DNA from: Prevotella sp. tc2-28
Lineage (GTDB): Bacteria; Bacteroidota; Bacteroidia; Bacteroidales; Bacteroidaceae
Direction of reading: 5' to 3'
Length of the DNA: 64,000 nt
NCBI RefSeq assembly: GCF_900107705.1
Contig: NZ_FNRE01000002.1
Location: 248,001-312,000, forward strand
Shown: in pieces, positions 15,018 to 23,361 of the stretch
Numbering within the stretch: the stretch's first letter is position 1
Layout: every line of letters starts with the position of its first letter
Made by a program: the position numbers and the translations under genes
The notes under the pieces: generated by a model
Told to the model about the DNA's origin: nothing
Database searches by the model: none
What the model saw: only the letters and a program-made list of their open reading frames with translations

Positions 15018-17504
15018 CTATCGCAGCTCAGCATTGAGTTGCTTCTTCAGGTTCTGTATCAGCTTCGCCATGATGGCTTCAATCTGCTTGTCGCCCATGG
15101 TCTTCTCAGCATCCTGAAGGATGAAGTTGACGGCATAAGATTTCTTGCCGGCAGGCAACTTGTCACCCTCATAGACATCGAACAGCTCGACACGTTTCAG
15201 GAACTTACGCTCCGTCTGACGTGCAATGTCCTCAATCTGCTGGAACTCGATGTTCTTGTCGATGAGCAGGGCGAGGTCACGGCTGACAGCAGGATATTTG
15301 GCTATCTCGGTGAACTCCACCTTCTGCTTGCGGATGACCTTCATCAGCGCTGTCCAGTTCAGCTCAGCATAGTATACCGGTGTATCGATATCGAACTGGC
15401 GCTGTAGCTTCTTGGTCAGCACACCCAGTTCAATGAGTTTCTTACCACCGCGGTTCTCTATGGTCAGACCAGCAGAGAATATTGCATTGTCCGACTTCTT
15501 ACGCACCAGCATGCCTGGTTGAGCACCGATACGTGCCAGGATGTTATCAACGTGAGCATCCAGCTCAGCAAACGAGGTATCCTCATCCGCATGCGCCCAC
15601 GATCCTTCCACACGCTTACCCGTGAGCCATATACCCAAATGATTCTCCTCAGAATAACCATTAGCCTTCAACCAGTCCCCGCTTTTCTCGTTAGGGTTAA
15701 GGTTAGCGTTAACGTTAACGTTCCCGTTAACGTTATACACGTTTCCAAATTCGAAGAATCGGCAGTTTCCCTGCTTGCGCTTGGCATTATGCTCGATGCT
15801 CTCCAGTCCGCCAAAGAGCAGCGTACCACGCATCACGTTCAGGTCGCTGCTGAGCGGATTCATGATCTTCACCAGCTGAGCCTGCTGTTCCTCGTCATAG
15901 TAGGCCGACTTTGTCAGTGAGTTGTTGAGTATCTCATTGAATCCGGCACCTACCAGCTGTTCGCTGACGAGGTTAGCTAACTTATGCTTCTGGTCCTCGT
16001 CACCTTTGATGACTAAGCTTGACTTCAACTGCGTGGGAATCTCCACATTATTATATCCGTATATGCGCAGGATGTCCTCGACGACGTCGCAGGGGCGCTG
16101 TACATCCACACGATAGGCAGGAATTTCGAGTTTCAATCCCTCATCAGTCTCGCTAAGCACCTTCATCTCCAGCGAGTCGCAGATGCTCTTGATGGTTTCT
16201 ACGGGAATGTCCTTGCCGACCAGAGCGTGTACATAGCTGTAGCTCAGGTCTACGACGGCATTCTCCATCTTGTTGGGATAGACATCCTTGATCTCCATCG
16301 ATACCTTACCGCCAGCCAGTTCCTTACACAGCTGGGCTGCATACTTCAGTGCTTCTATCGTACCATTGGGGTCGATGCCACGCTCAAAGCGGAACGAGGC
16401 GTCCGTGCTAAGTCCGTGACGACGTGCCGACTTACGGATCCAGGTAGGATGGAAGTAGGCAGACTCCAGTACCACGTTCTTCGTGGTCTCATACGTACCA
16501 CTACCCTTACCACCAAAGACACCAGCGATACACATAGGCTCCTCCGCATTGCAGATAGCCAGGTCACGGTCAGAGAGCTTGTGCTCCACACCGTCCAGTG
16601 TCTGGAAGGGCGTACCCTCCGGCATGGTCTTGACGACAATCTTATGACCTTTCACCATGTCAGCATCGAAGCAGTGCAGCGGCTGACCTAAGGCCATCAT
16701 CACATAGTTGGTGATGTCCACGATATTGTTGATCGGACGCAGACCGATGGTTGTCAGCTTGTTCTTCAGCCAGTCGGGCGACTCCTTGACCTCACAGCCT
16801 GTGATGCTCACACACGCATAACGCTTGCAAGCCTCCGTGTTCTCAATCTCCACGTCGATGGGCAGGCTGTTGTCGTCTACCGTGAACGACGATGCCCCCG
16901 GCTTGTGCGTTGCCGTCTTATATCCGTTCTGTTTCAGCCACGCATACAGGTCACGAGCCACACCCCAGTGCGACAGTGCGTCAGCACGGTTAGCCGTGAT
17001 GTCCACCTCGATGAGCCAGTCGCTCTCCAAGTGGTAGTACTCCGCAGCAGGCATACCCACCTTGGCATCCTCAGGCAATACAATGATGCCGGCATGGTCG
17101 TTACCAATGCCAATCTCGTCCTCCGCACAAATCATGCCCAGCGACTCTACACCACGCAACTTCGACTTCTTGATGACGAACTCCTTGTCGCCATCGTAGA
17201 GCACACAACCCAAGTCAGCCACAATAACCTTCTGTCCTGCGGCCACATTAGGTGCTCCGCATACAATCTGCTGAGGTTCGCCCTTACCCAAGTCAACGGT
17301 GGTGACATGCAGATGGTCTGAGTCAGGATGCATCTCACACGTCAGCACCTTGCCGACGTAAAGTCCCTTCAGTCCACCCTTAATACTCTGAACTTCCTCA
17401 AGTGCGTCAACCTCCAGACCCGTGGATGTCAGCGCATCACACACCTCCTGCGGTGTCAGGTCGAAATCAACGTACTCTTTTAACCATTTATACGATATAT
17501 TCAT
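15018..17504 (-). CDS. pheT: Phenylalanine-tRNA ligase beta subunit with in-frame repeat insertion
   Basis: PheT is the 828-residue partner of PheS. It has the N-terminal tRNA-binding EMAP-like domain (about 40-150; GLYVGKVLTCEMHPDSDHLHV), the B3/B4 editing domain, the B5 domain, the class II-like core and a C-terminal anticodon-binding FDX-ACB domain (ISYPAVSRDLALLIDK-like, seen as KYPAVSRDLALLIDK). At residues about 590-605, just before EENHLGIWLTG, a run of N-V-N-G-N-V type residues is encoded by GTT hexamers (15690-15735). It lies in a surface loop by family comparison, so function is probably kept. Confidence 0.95.
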   Translation of the reverse strand: MNISYKWLKEYVDFDLTPQEVCDALTSTGLEVDALEEVQSIKGGLKGLYVGKVLTCEMHPDSDHLHVTTVDLGKGEPQQIVCGAPNVAAGQKVIVADLGCVLYDGDKEFVIKKSKLRGVESLGMICAEDEIGIGNDHAGIIVLPEDAKVGMPAAEYYHLESDWLIEVDITANRADALSHWGVARDLYAWLKQNGYKTATHKPGASSFTVDDNSLPIDVEIENTEACKRYACVSITGCEVKESPDWLKNKLTTIGLRPINNIVDITNYVMMALGQPLHCFDADMVKGHKIVVKTMPEGTPFQTLDGVEHKLSDRDLAICNAEEPMCIAGVFGGKGSGTYETTKNVVLESAYFHPTWIRKSARRHGLSTDASFRFERGIDPNGTIEALKYAAQLCKELAGGKVSMEIKDVYPNKMENAVVDLSYSYVHALVGKDIPVETIKSICDSLEMKVLSETDEGLKLEIPAYRVDVQRPCDVVEDILRIYGYNNVEIPTQLKSSLVIKGDEDQKHKLANLVSEQLVGAGFNEILNNSLTKSAYYDEEQQAQLVKIMNPLSSDLNVMRGTLLFGGLESIEHNAKRKQGNCRFFEFGNVYNVNGNVNVNANLNPNEKSGDWLKANGYSEENHLGIWLTGKRVEGSWAHADEDTSFAELDAHVDNILARIGAQPGMLVRKKSDNAIFSAGLTIENRGGKKLIELGVLTKKLQRQFDIDTPVYYAELNWTALMKVIRKQKVEFTEIAKYPAVSRDLALLIDKNIEFQQIEDIARQTERKFLKRVELFDVYEGDKLPAGKKSYAVNFILQDAEKTMGDKQIEAIMAKLIQNLKKQLNAELR
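15690..15735. repeat. GTTNNN hexamer array inside pheT
   Basis: Seven to eight hexamers (GTTAGG, GTTAAG, GTTAGC, GTTAAC, GTTCCC) lie in the coding region. The frame reads xxx-AAC on the minus strand, giving alternating asparagine. No stop codon arises in this frame, whereas TAA would occur in another. Confidence 0.9.
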
Positions 17505-17537
17505 TGCAATGAAATGTTATATTCTGAAAATCGCGTG

Positions 17538-17569
17538 CAAAATTACACAAAAAAAATGGACTAACCAAA
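17538..17569 (-). promoter_or_regulatory. Promoter TTTG-N20-TAATTTTG for pheT
   Basis: On the minus strand TTTG (17569-17566) and TAATTTTG (17545-17538) are exactly 20 bp apart. The pheT start is about 33 bp downstream. Confidence 0.75.
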
Positions 17570-17594
17570 AGGTCAGCCCAAATTCTTTTATTCT

Positions 17595-17795
17595 AGTTTA
17601 CTGTTTACGGTTTACTGTTTACGGTTTACCGTTTACAGTTTCTTGCGCTCCGTAGGTGCTCAGGCGAGCAAAGCTCGGAGTCCCGTTTACTGTTTATTGT
17701 TCCCGTTCGCTCGAGCTTGCTCGCTTGTTCCGTAGGTCTCAAGAACGTTAGGGTTAGGGTTAGGGTTAAGGTTAGGGTTAAGGTTAACGTTCCCT
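17595..17795. repeat. Composite repeat, copy 2: heptamers, 107-bp core, hexamers
   Basis: Heptamers (17595-17639; GTTTACT, GTTTACG, GTTTACC) precede the core at 17640-17746, which is identical to copy 1, and hexamers run to about 17792, next to the stop codon of the PAP2 gene at 17796. With the pheT promoter this explains the whole gap between the two genes. Confidence 0.92.
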
Positions 17796-19568
17796 TTATC
17801 GATTCAACAGTTTGTCACTCAGCCACCACGACAGTTCTGCAGAGGCAAACCCCAGCACGGCACCAGCCCCCACGTCATACCAGTGGTGGCGGTCACTTGC
17901 GATGCGTTGGATGCCTACTGCCGTAGCAGCAGAATAGCCTATGATGGGAATCACGATGCTCTCGTTTCTGAACTCCTTGTCGATGGAGCGGGCCACAGCA
18001 AAGGCCATGGCGGTATGACCTGAGGGGAACGACTTGTTGTCAGAATGGTCCGGTCTTTCCACTTTGATCATCGCCTTGAGCGCTGTCTTTGCCGCATACG
18101 ACACCCCTACCGATGCCAGTGTGCTCACTGCAAATCTCGGCCAGTTATGTCCCTCAGGGAACTGGTCCTGCTGTGAGCAGCCTTGCGGATCACTGAGGGA
18201 CTGTCCCCGATAAGGATAGAACTGGTTCTGTCCCAGGTCATACCTGATACCAGCTCCGATGTCGAAGAAGCCGTTGCTGCCAGCAGCCACCTCCACGCCT
18301 GTCGTGCTGTAGCCCATGCCCTCACTCGTCGACACCTGGTACCCCACCCGTCCATAGACACTCGTCCTGTCCGTCAGGCGGTACGTCTCCTCCAGACCTA
18401 CGCCCATCAGCGGCGAGCTGGAGCCCTCCACAAACTGGCTGATGAGTCCCATTCGCAGATAGGCCGTCGTATGCCATTTCCTGTCAGGGATATAGCCCGC
18501 TATCGTATTCGTCATGTTCAGCATGGCATCCAGCGTAGCCACCCCTATTCCACCTTTTTTATAATTATCCTTCGGACTGTCACTGGGTGCCACCCATTCT
18601 AGTCCGTTATTCGGAATCATCCCATTCTCCCACTGCACACGGGCACGCAGAGTAAACTCAGGCGTAAACCACTTACCCATTGCACCATTCAGTCCGAAAG
18701 TCAACCCCTTCGGAATCACCTTCGAGAAGTTACAGCCGTAGGGGTTCATCAGTCCCATGTCCAGACCAACCTCCACAAACCAGTTGTCCCAGATGCCATT
18801 TGCCAGCACCCCACGTCCCTCTTCAATTCTTCCATCCTTCAATCCTTCAATTCTTCCATTCTTCAATCTTTCAATTCTTCCAAGCGTCATCTGCGCTCCC
18901 AGGCCTATCGTCAGGTATCCGTTCGAGTTACTTCCCGTCCCGGTACCCTTCACCTTGTCTTTCCCTACGAAGCCACTTCCCGTCATGATATATGCGATGT
19001 CCCCATACACGCTCCACCGGTCGCTCAGTCTGTAGGTGTTCAGCAGTCCGATACCTGCCAGCAGCGAGCCCTTCGACACCCCGAAGTTATAGTTCACGCC
19101 AATCCTCGGATACAGGCTCATGTTCCACGTCCTGTCCGCCCGGTACGTCCCGAACAGGTTATGCATGTTCAGCAACACATCCCCGTAGAAAGCGACATAT
19201 CCCCCCTTCTCTCTATTCACCCCTGGTTGGTCAAACGGAGCTAGCCAGTTCGCGTGCCCATTCTTCAGCAGCGGCAACCGATTCTCCCAGTTGAACTTCC
19301 CACGGAAGCCTACTTGGTGAGTAAACCACTTACCCACCGCCACATCTAGTCCGAACGACTTTCCGTTTGGAAACACCTTCGCAAAGTCATACCCATACGG
19401 GTTCTGCAGCGTCATGTCCAGACCCATCTGCAAAAACCAGTGCCTCCAGAACCCATCCGCCACCACCACACGCTCCGTCTCAACGGAATCACTAACCGTC
19501 TCAAACACCTGAGCTCTCGTACACACCGAGCACAAGCCCAGCATAAGACCAACTACAAATCTATACAT
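17796..19568 (-). CDS. Outer-membrane beta-barrel / PAP2 phosphatase fusion
   Basis: The protein is about 590 residues from the chosen start MYRFVVGLMLGLCSVCTRAQ, a signal peptide. The upstream in-frame ATG at 19643 would only add repeat-encoded N-G-N-V residues. Two related beta-rich domains follow (NPYGYDFAKVFPNG and NPYGCNFSKVIPKG mark the duplicates), joined by a linker read from a minisatellite. The C-terminal 100 residues are a PAP2 phosphatase domain with K-x6-RP (about 500), SFPSGHT (about 513) and SDRHHWYDVGAG (about 558). It ends the polysaccharide operon and may dephosphorylate polyprenyl carriers or lipid A. Confidence 0.82.
   Translation of the reverse strand: MYRFVVGLMLGLCSVCTRAQVFETVSDSVETERVVVADGFWRHWFLQMGLDMTLQNPYGYDFAKVFPNGKSFGLDVAVGKWFTHQVGFRGKFNWENRLPLLKNGHANWLAPFDQPGVNREKGGYVAFYGDVLLNMHNLFGTYRADRTWNMSLYPRIGVNYNFGVSKGSLLAGIGLLNTYRLSDRWSVYGDIAYIMTGSGFVGKDKVKGTGTGSNSNGYLTIGLGAQMTLGRIERLKNGRIEGLKDGRIEEGRGVLANGIWDNWFVEVGLDMGLMNPYGCNFSKVIPKGLTFGLNGAMGKWFTPEFTLRARVQWENGMIPNNGLEWVAPSDSPKDNYKKGGIGVATLDAMLNMTNTIAGYIPDRKWHTTAYLRMGLISQFVEGSSSPLMGVGLEETYRLTDRTSVYGRVGYQVSTSEGMGYSTTGVEVAAGSNGFFDIGAGIRYDLGQNQFYPYRGQSLSDPQGCSQQDQFPEGHNWPRFAVSTLASVGVSYAAKTALKAMIKVERPDHSDNKSFPSGHTAMAFAVARSIDKEFRNESIVIPIIGYSAATAVGIQRIASDRHHWYDVGAGAVLGFASAELSWWLSDKLLNR
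18832..18886. repeat. TTCAATTCTTCCA-type minisatellite inside the PAP2 gene
   Basis: Degenerate 14-16-bp units of CTTCAATTCTTCCATC occur about four times. In the minus-strand frame they encode the linker with GRIERLKNGRIEGLKDGRIE between the two duplicated barrel domains. Confidence 0.8.
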
Positions 19569-19576
19569 TACTTTAC

Positions 19577-19622
19577 TGTTACTGTTAACGTTCCCGTTCC
19601 CGTTAACGTTCCCGTTCCCGTT
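19577..19622. repeat. GTTNNN hexamer array between the WcaJ-like and PAP2 genes
   Basis: Hexamers GTTAAC and GTTCCC fill the spacer between the stop of the WcaJ-like gene at 19624 and the PAP2 start. The array is open in the PAP2 frame, so an upstream start would append asparagine repeats. Confidence 0.9.
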
Positions 19623-19623
19623 G

Positions 19624-21141
19624 TCAATACGCATGTTCATCATGTATAAATATCGTTTTGACGGTCAGCCATACGATGCGGATGTCCAGCCAGATGCTCC
19701 AGTGCTCCATATACCAGATGTCGCGCTTCACGCGTCCCTCCATCTGCCACAGCTCCTTCGTCTCCCCTCGGAATCCCGTCACCTGTGCCCATCCCGTCAG
19801 TCCCGGCTTGACGAAGTGGCGCACCATATATTTGGTTATCAGTGCCGAGTACTGTTCCGTATGCGCCAGCATGTGAGGCCTGGGGCCTACAAAGCTCATG
19901 TCACCCTTCAACACGTTCAAAAACTGCGGCAGCTCGTCGATGTTCGACTTACGCATGAAGTTACCGAATGGAAATTTCCTCGGGTCGTCTTTCGTTGCCT
20001 GCAGTCTGTCTGCATCCTTGTTCACATGCATCGAGCGGAATTTCAGCAACATAAATGTCTTGCCGTCAATTCCCGTCCTCGCCTGCTTAAAGAAGATAGG
20101 TCCCGGGCTCTGTATCTTGATGATCAGCCAGATAAAGGGGAACATCAGCGCTGTCGGTATCAGGAATATCAGCGACGCCACGATGTCGAACGCCCGCTTT
20201 ATCATCCTGTTACCCAAGTTCTGCAGCGGAATCTCATACGTCGTATAGATCTCTATGTCGTCCATCAGTTCCCGCTTCAAGTTCAGTCCTATCGACTCCA
20301 CCGACACAGGAACATAGAAGAACCTCACCACCTTGTAGTCACAATACCTTGATATCTTCTTAATCACGTCACCATCCCGTCGCGACAGACACACATACAC
20401 CTCATCACCTAATTGCACATCCTCATGACGCGCCATCGCCGCCAGCATATCATCAATCGAACCCAATCTCCTCAACCCGTAATCCTCAAAGGTAAGGTTA
20501 TCGTCAGGGTTACCGCTTATCGTCTCCCGGTTCCCGTTCCCGTTCCCGTTAACGTTAACATTAGGGTTAGGGTTAACGTTAAGGTTCCCGTTCCCGTTAA
20601 CGTTAGGGTTAAGGTTATCGTAATAACCTATAACCCGGTATCCCAACGTCGCATCGTTCATCAATTTCCTGTAGATGTTCACCAGTTCTGTGTCCGATCC
20701 CACCAATGTCACCATGCGAGTGTTACGTCCCGCCTCACGGAAGAACCTGATTAACTGGCGTTCTATCATTCTTTTAAAGACCATCGATACGAAGAACACC
20801 GTATTGATTTCCCATATCAGCCAACCCACAGGCAAGTTGTAGTCTACTATTTTCAAGAGAAGATAGCCTACTATCGCTTGCAGGATGGTCATTCCCATGA
20901 TTCTCCGCAAGATGTCCCCTGCCCCCACTACACGCTGGTGGATGGTGGGCGAGAAGCGTAGCTGGCTGATGACCAATGCCAGGTTCCCTACCAGTCCGAA
21001 CACCTCCAACTGGTTCTCCTCCCACGCCTCTATCCTCCAATGGTTGAGTGCGAACACCCCCAATATCAGGTTAAAGACGATAAAGTCCCCCGCAATGACG
21101 CTCTTTTGCACAAAAGCGTTCGTTTGATTATTGCTTCTCAC
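19624..21141 (-). CDS. Undecaprenyl-phosphate glucose/galactose-type phosphotransferase (WcaJ-like) with repeat insertion
   Basis: This initiating transferase moves a sugar phosphate onto undecaprenyl phosphate at the inner membrane. The 505-residue protein has four or five N-terminal membrane helices (about 15-125), a nucleotide-binding-like domain (RMVTLVGSD), a further helix (about 325-345) and the catalytic domain with KFRSMHVNKDAD, LPQFLNVLKGDMSFVGPRP and PGLTGWAQVTG. Residues about 174-204 are N-P-N-V-N-G repeats encoded by GTT hexamers, placed directly after GYRVIGYYDN. It is the penultimate gene of the polysaccharide operon. Confidence 0.93.
   Translation of the reverse strand: MRSNNQTNAFVQKSVIAGDFIVFNLILGVFALNHWRIEAWEENQLEVFGLVGNLALVISQLRFSPTIHQRVVGAGDILRRIMGMTILQAIVGYLLLKIVDYNLPVGWLIWEINTVFFVSMVFKRMIERQLIRFFREAGRNTRMVTLVGSDTELVNIYRKLMNDATLGYRVIGYYDNLNPNVNGNGNLNVNPNPNVNVNGNGNGNRETISGNPDDNLTFEDYGLRRLGSIDDMLAAMARHEDVQLGDEVYVCLSRRDGDVIKKISRYCDYKVVRFFYVPVSVESIGLNLKRELMDDIEIYTTYEIPLQNLGNRMIKRAFDIVASLIFLIPTALMFPFIWLIIKIQSPGPIFFKQARTGIDGKTFMLLKFRSMHVNKDADRLQATKDDPRKFPFGNFMRKSNIDELPQFLNVLKGDMSFVGPRPHMLAHTEQYSALITKYMVRHFVKPGLTGWAQVTGFRGETKELWQMEGRVKRDIWYMEHWSIWLDIRIVWLTVKTIFIHDEHAY
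20530..20620. repeat. GTTNNN hexamer array inside the WcaJ-like gene
   Basis: About 15 hexamers of GTTCCC, GTTAAC, GTTAGG and GTTAAG type are in frame and translated as alternating asparagine. This is the longest coding array in the window. Confidence 0.92.
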
Positions 21142-21220
21142 AGTTTATTGGTTATTGTTTAACGTTTATTGTAATTAGCCCTCTGGCCAATATTTAATAA
21201 ATCACCAAGAATTTTGGTAA

Positions 21221-22234
21221 TTATTCTAGACATTCTCCATTATTGTCACAGTACCAATCAGCTAAAGCATCTTCAAATTTCCACTTAAACTGATAGCCAC
21301 TGTATTTCATTTTCTTACCACAAATATTCGTTGATATCTGTAGCTTCTTCACGCGAGCAGGACATATTCCCATTGGACTACCAACAAGTTTTGCACATGC
21401 TGCCATTGGCATAATGATTGCATTAGGAATGTACGGCACAAACTGTTTCAGACCTGTTACCTCCTTCATCGTCTTCACGATTTTCTCAATCGTATAAGCA
21501 GGCTCATAAGTACAATTAAACAAATCAAATGCAGTCTTGCGTTCCTCTACATTCCAAAGAATAAATCTCACCAGTTCTTTTACATAAATACAAGCCTTGA
21601 TGGTGTCTTTTCTTCCAGGATAAGCAAACGTATGTTTACGAATACCCCAATACAGACGAGAGAAATTTCCATTCTCTCCACGTCCGAACACAACGCCCGG
21701 ACGGACAATTGTCAGCTTTCGATCTGCACCACCAGCTTGCCAAGCCAGATGAATCTTCTCTGCCACTAGTTTGGATATGCCATAAGCAGTATTAGGAGTT
21801 GGAAGAGTCAATTCTGTTTTCAACTGTTCTGATGCACCATACGGAGCAATTGATGAAGTGAAGACAATCTGCTTAATACCATATTTCTCTGCAAATGCAC
21901 ATACATTCTCTGCCCCTCGGATATTCGTTTCAAAATACTCTATATCCTCATGTCCCGGTGTTCGATGAACAGCTGCAAAGTTAAATATCACATCTTCAGG
22001 TGTTGGAGCAAAAGGCAGATTCTCGATAGGCTTCCTAACATCACACTCTACGAATGCCGAACCGAGTTTTTCTCCTTCCCTTACTGCAGGCTTATAATTC
22101 TTAACTACCGGATTCGGAGTTCCCGGTTTTACAATATCCAGATTCCATACTTTGGCCTCTGGATATACTTCATTCAGTAGATTAGTCAAATGAGTACCGA
22201 TAAAACCAGTACCGCCAGTTATAATATAATTCAT
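21221..22234 (-). CDS. NAD-dependent epimerase/dehydratase
   Basis: This 337-residue extended-SDR enzyme has the nucleotide-binding GGTGFIG at 7-13, a Ser in FTSSIAPYG (126-133) and the catalytic pair Tyr151/Lys155 (TAYGISK). It probably converts a nucleotide sugar for the polysaccharide, but the specific sugar cannot be read from sequence. The start overlaps the stop of the upstream glycosyltransferase gene by 4 bp. A second structural hint is the late SPMGICPARVKKL, similar to sugar epimerases that act with WcaJ-type transferases. Confidence 0.88.
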   Translation of the reverse strand: MNYIITGGTGFIGTHLTNLLNEVYPEAKVWNLDIVKPGTPNPVVKNYKPAVREGEKLGSAFVECDVRKPIENLPFAPTPEDVIFNFAAVHRTPGHEDIEYFETNIRGAENVCAFAEKYGIKQIVFTSSIAPYGASEQLKTELTLPTPNTAYGISKLVAEKIHLAWQAGGADRKLTIVRPGVVFGRGENGNFSRLYWGIRKHTFAYPGRKDTIKACIYVKELVRFILWNVEERKTAFDLFNCTYEPAYTIEKIVKTMKEVTGLKQFVPYIPNAIIMPMAACAKLVGSPMGICPARVKKLQISTNICGKKMKYSGYQFKWKFEDALADWYCDNNGECLE

Positions 22235-23346
22235 TTCTTCTTTGCAATTTCCTGGTAAATATTTTCCAAATCCTTTATTCTTTTGTCAATCAAAAATTCT
22301 CTCTCAAAAACTTCTATTGAAGCTTTACCCATCTTTTCGCGTAATTTCTCATCATCAAGCAGCCGAGTGACAGCTATAGCTAACTTATCTGCATCCATTG
22401 GCAACAAATAGCCATTTTCACCATCTTTCACACAATCATTATTGCCTATCACATCACTTGATACGATAGGTTTACCCATCGCCATTGCTTCAAGCACCGC
22501 AATAGGCAAGCCTTCATAAAGCGATGTTGTAAGATAAACCTGCGCATATTTCAAATAACCTAATGTTTCAGCATGGTTCAACCATGGTACCATAACAAAA
22601 CTATCATCCAGACCATATTGATGAATCAGCGCTTTAGTTTTATCAAGCATTGGCGAATAAAAGCCCACACCCACCAAATAAAACTTTACATCAGGGTGTT
22701 TCATATGCACTCTTTTCATCACCTCTACCATAAGAAGTGGATTCTTTTGGTATGAGGGACGCCCGATTGATATAACATACTTTTCATGTTTAATAGTTTC
22801 ATCTGGATCTTGAATATCCTTCTCTTGAATCCGTGGAATAGCATTATTCCACGCAAAAGCATTCTTCATTGTATAGCCAACCTTCTCCATTCCCAACAGA
22901 CGCTCACTCTCCGAACATCCCAAAAGCACAGAGTTCAGTCTCGCAATTTTTTCTAAAGCCAAAAATACCTTTTGTTTCTTTGTTGACTCTGCAGAAAGAA
23001 ATGAAAAAGCATGCGCAGTATAAATACTCTTCCTCCTTGTAAAGAATGCTGCAAATCGACCTATTACTCCGCCTTTTGCGCTATGGCAATGTACTATGTC
23101 TGGTTTTTCATTTTTTATAATTTTTACAGCTTGAATTACGGCCTTTGTATCTTTAAGAGGATTTAAAGCACGATACATAGCAATAGTGTACTGTTTCAGT
23201 GGTTTTCCATGACGGATATAAGGTTCACTATTATCATCAGCACCACCGACAATAACAAAAGTAAAGTCCGAGCTTGCTAACGCTACAGTATTACGGATAT
23301 ATGTATCAATTCCACTTTTAAAATTACCTATATGGAGGACCTTCAT
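22231..23346 (-). CDS. Glycosyltransferase family 4 protein
   Basis: The 371-residue GT-B enzyme has an N-terminal Rossmann-like half (MKVLHIGNFKSGIDTYIRNT) and a C-terminal half with ISIGRPSYQKNP and the donor-binding YEGLPIAVLEAMAMGKPIV (E-x7-E). It transfers a sugar from a nucleotide donor to the growing lipid-linked repeat unit on the cytoplasmic side. The linkage is unknown. It overlaps the epimerase gene by 4 bp and follows the polymerase gene by 15 bp. Confidence 0.92.
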   Translation of the reverse strand: MKVLHIGNFKSGIDTYIRNTVALASSDFTFVIVGGADDNSEPYIRHGKPLKQYTIAMYRALNPLKDTKAVIQAVKIIKNEKPDIVHCHSAKGGVIGRFAAFFTRRKSIYTAHAFSFLSAESTKKQKVFLALEKIARLNSVLLGCSESERLLGMEKVGYTMKNAFAWNNAIPRIQEKDIQDPDETIKHEKYVISIGRPSYQKNPLLMVEVMKRVHMKHPDVKFYLVGVGFYSPMLDKTKALIHQYGLDDSFVMVPWLNHAETLGYLKYAQVYLTTSLYEGLPIAVLEAMAMGKPIVSSDVIGNNDCVKDGENGYLLPMDADKLAIAVTRLLDDEKLREKMGKASIEVFEREFLIDKRIKDLENIYQEIAKKK

Positions 23347-23361
23347 AGCAATTTACTATAA

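Noticed and set aside
19570..19643. Longer PAP2 protein starting at 19643
   Set aside because: The extra 25 residues are repeat translation placed before a normal signal peptide, which would then be internal.
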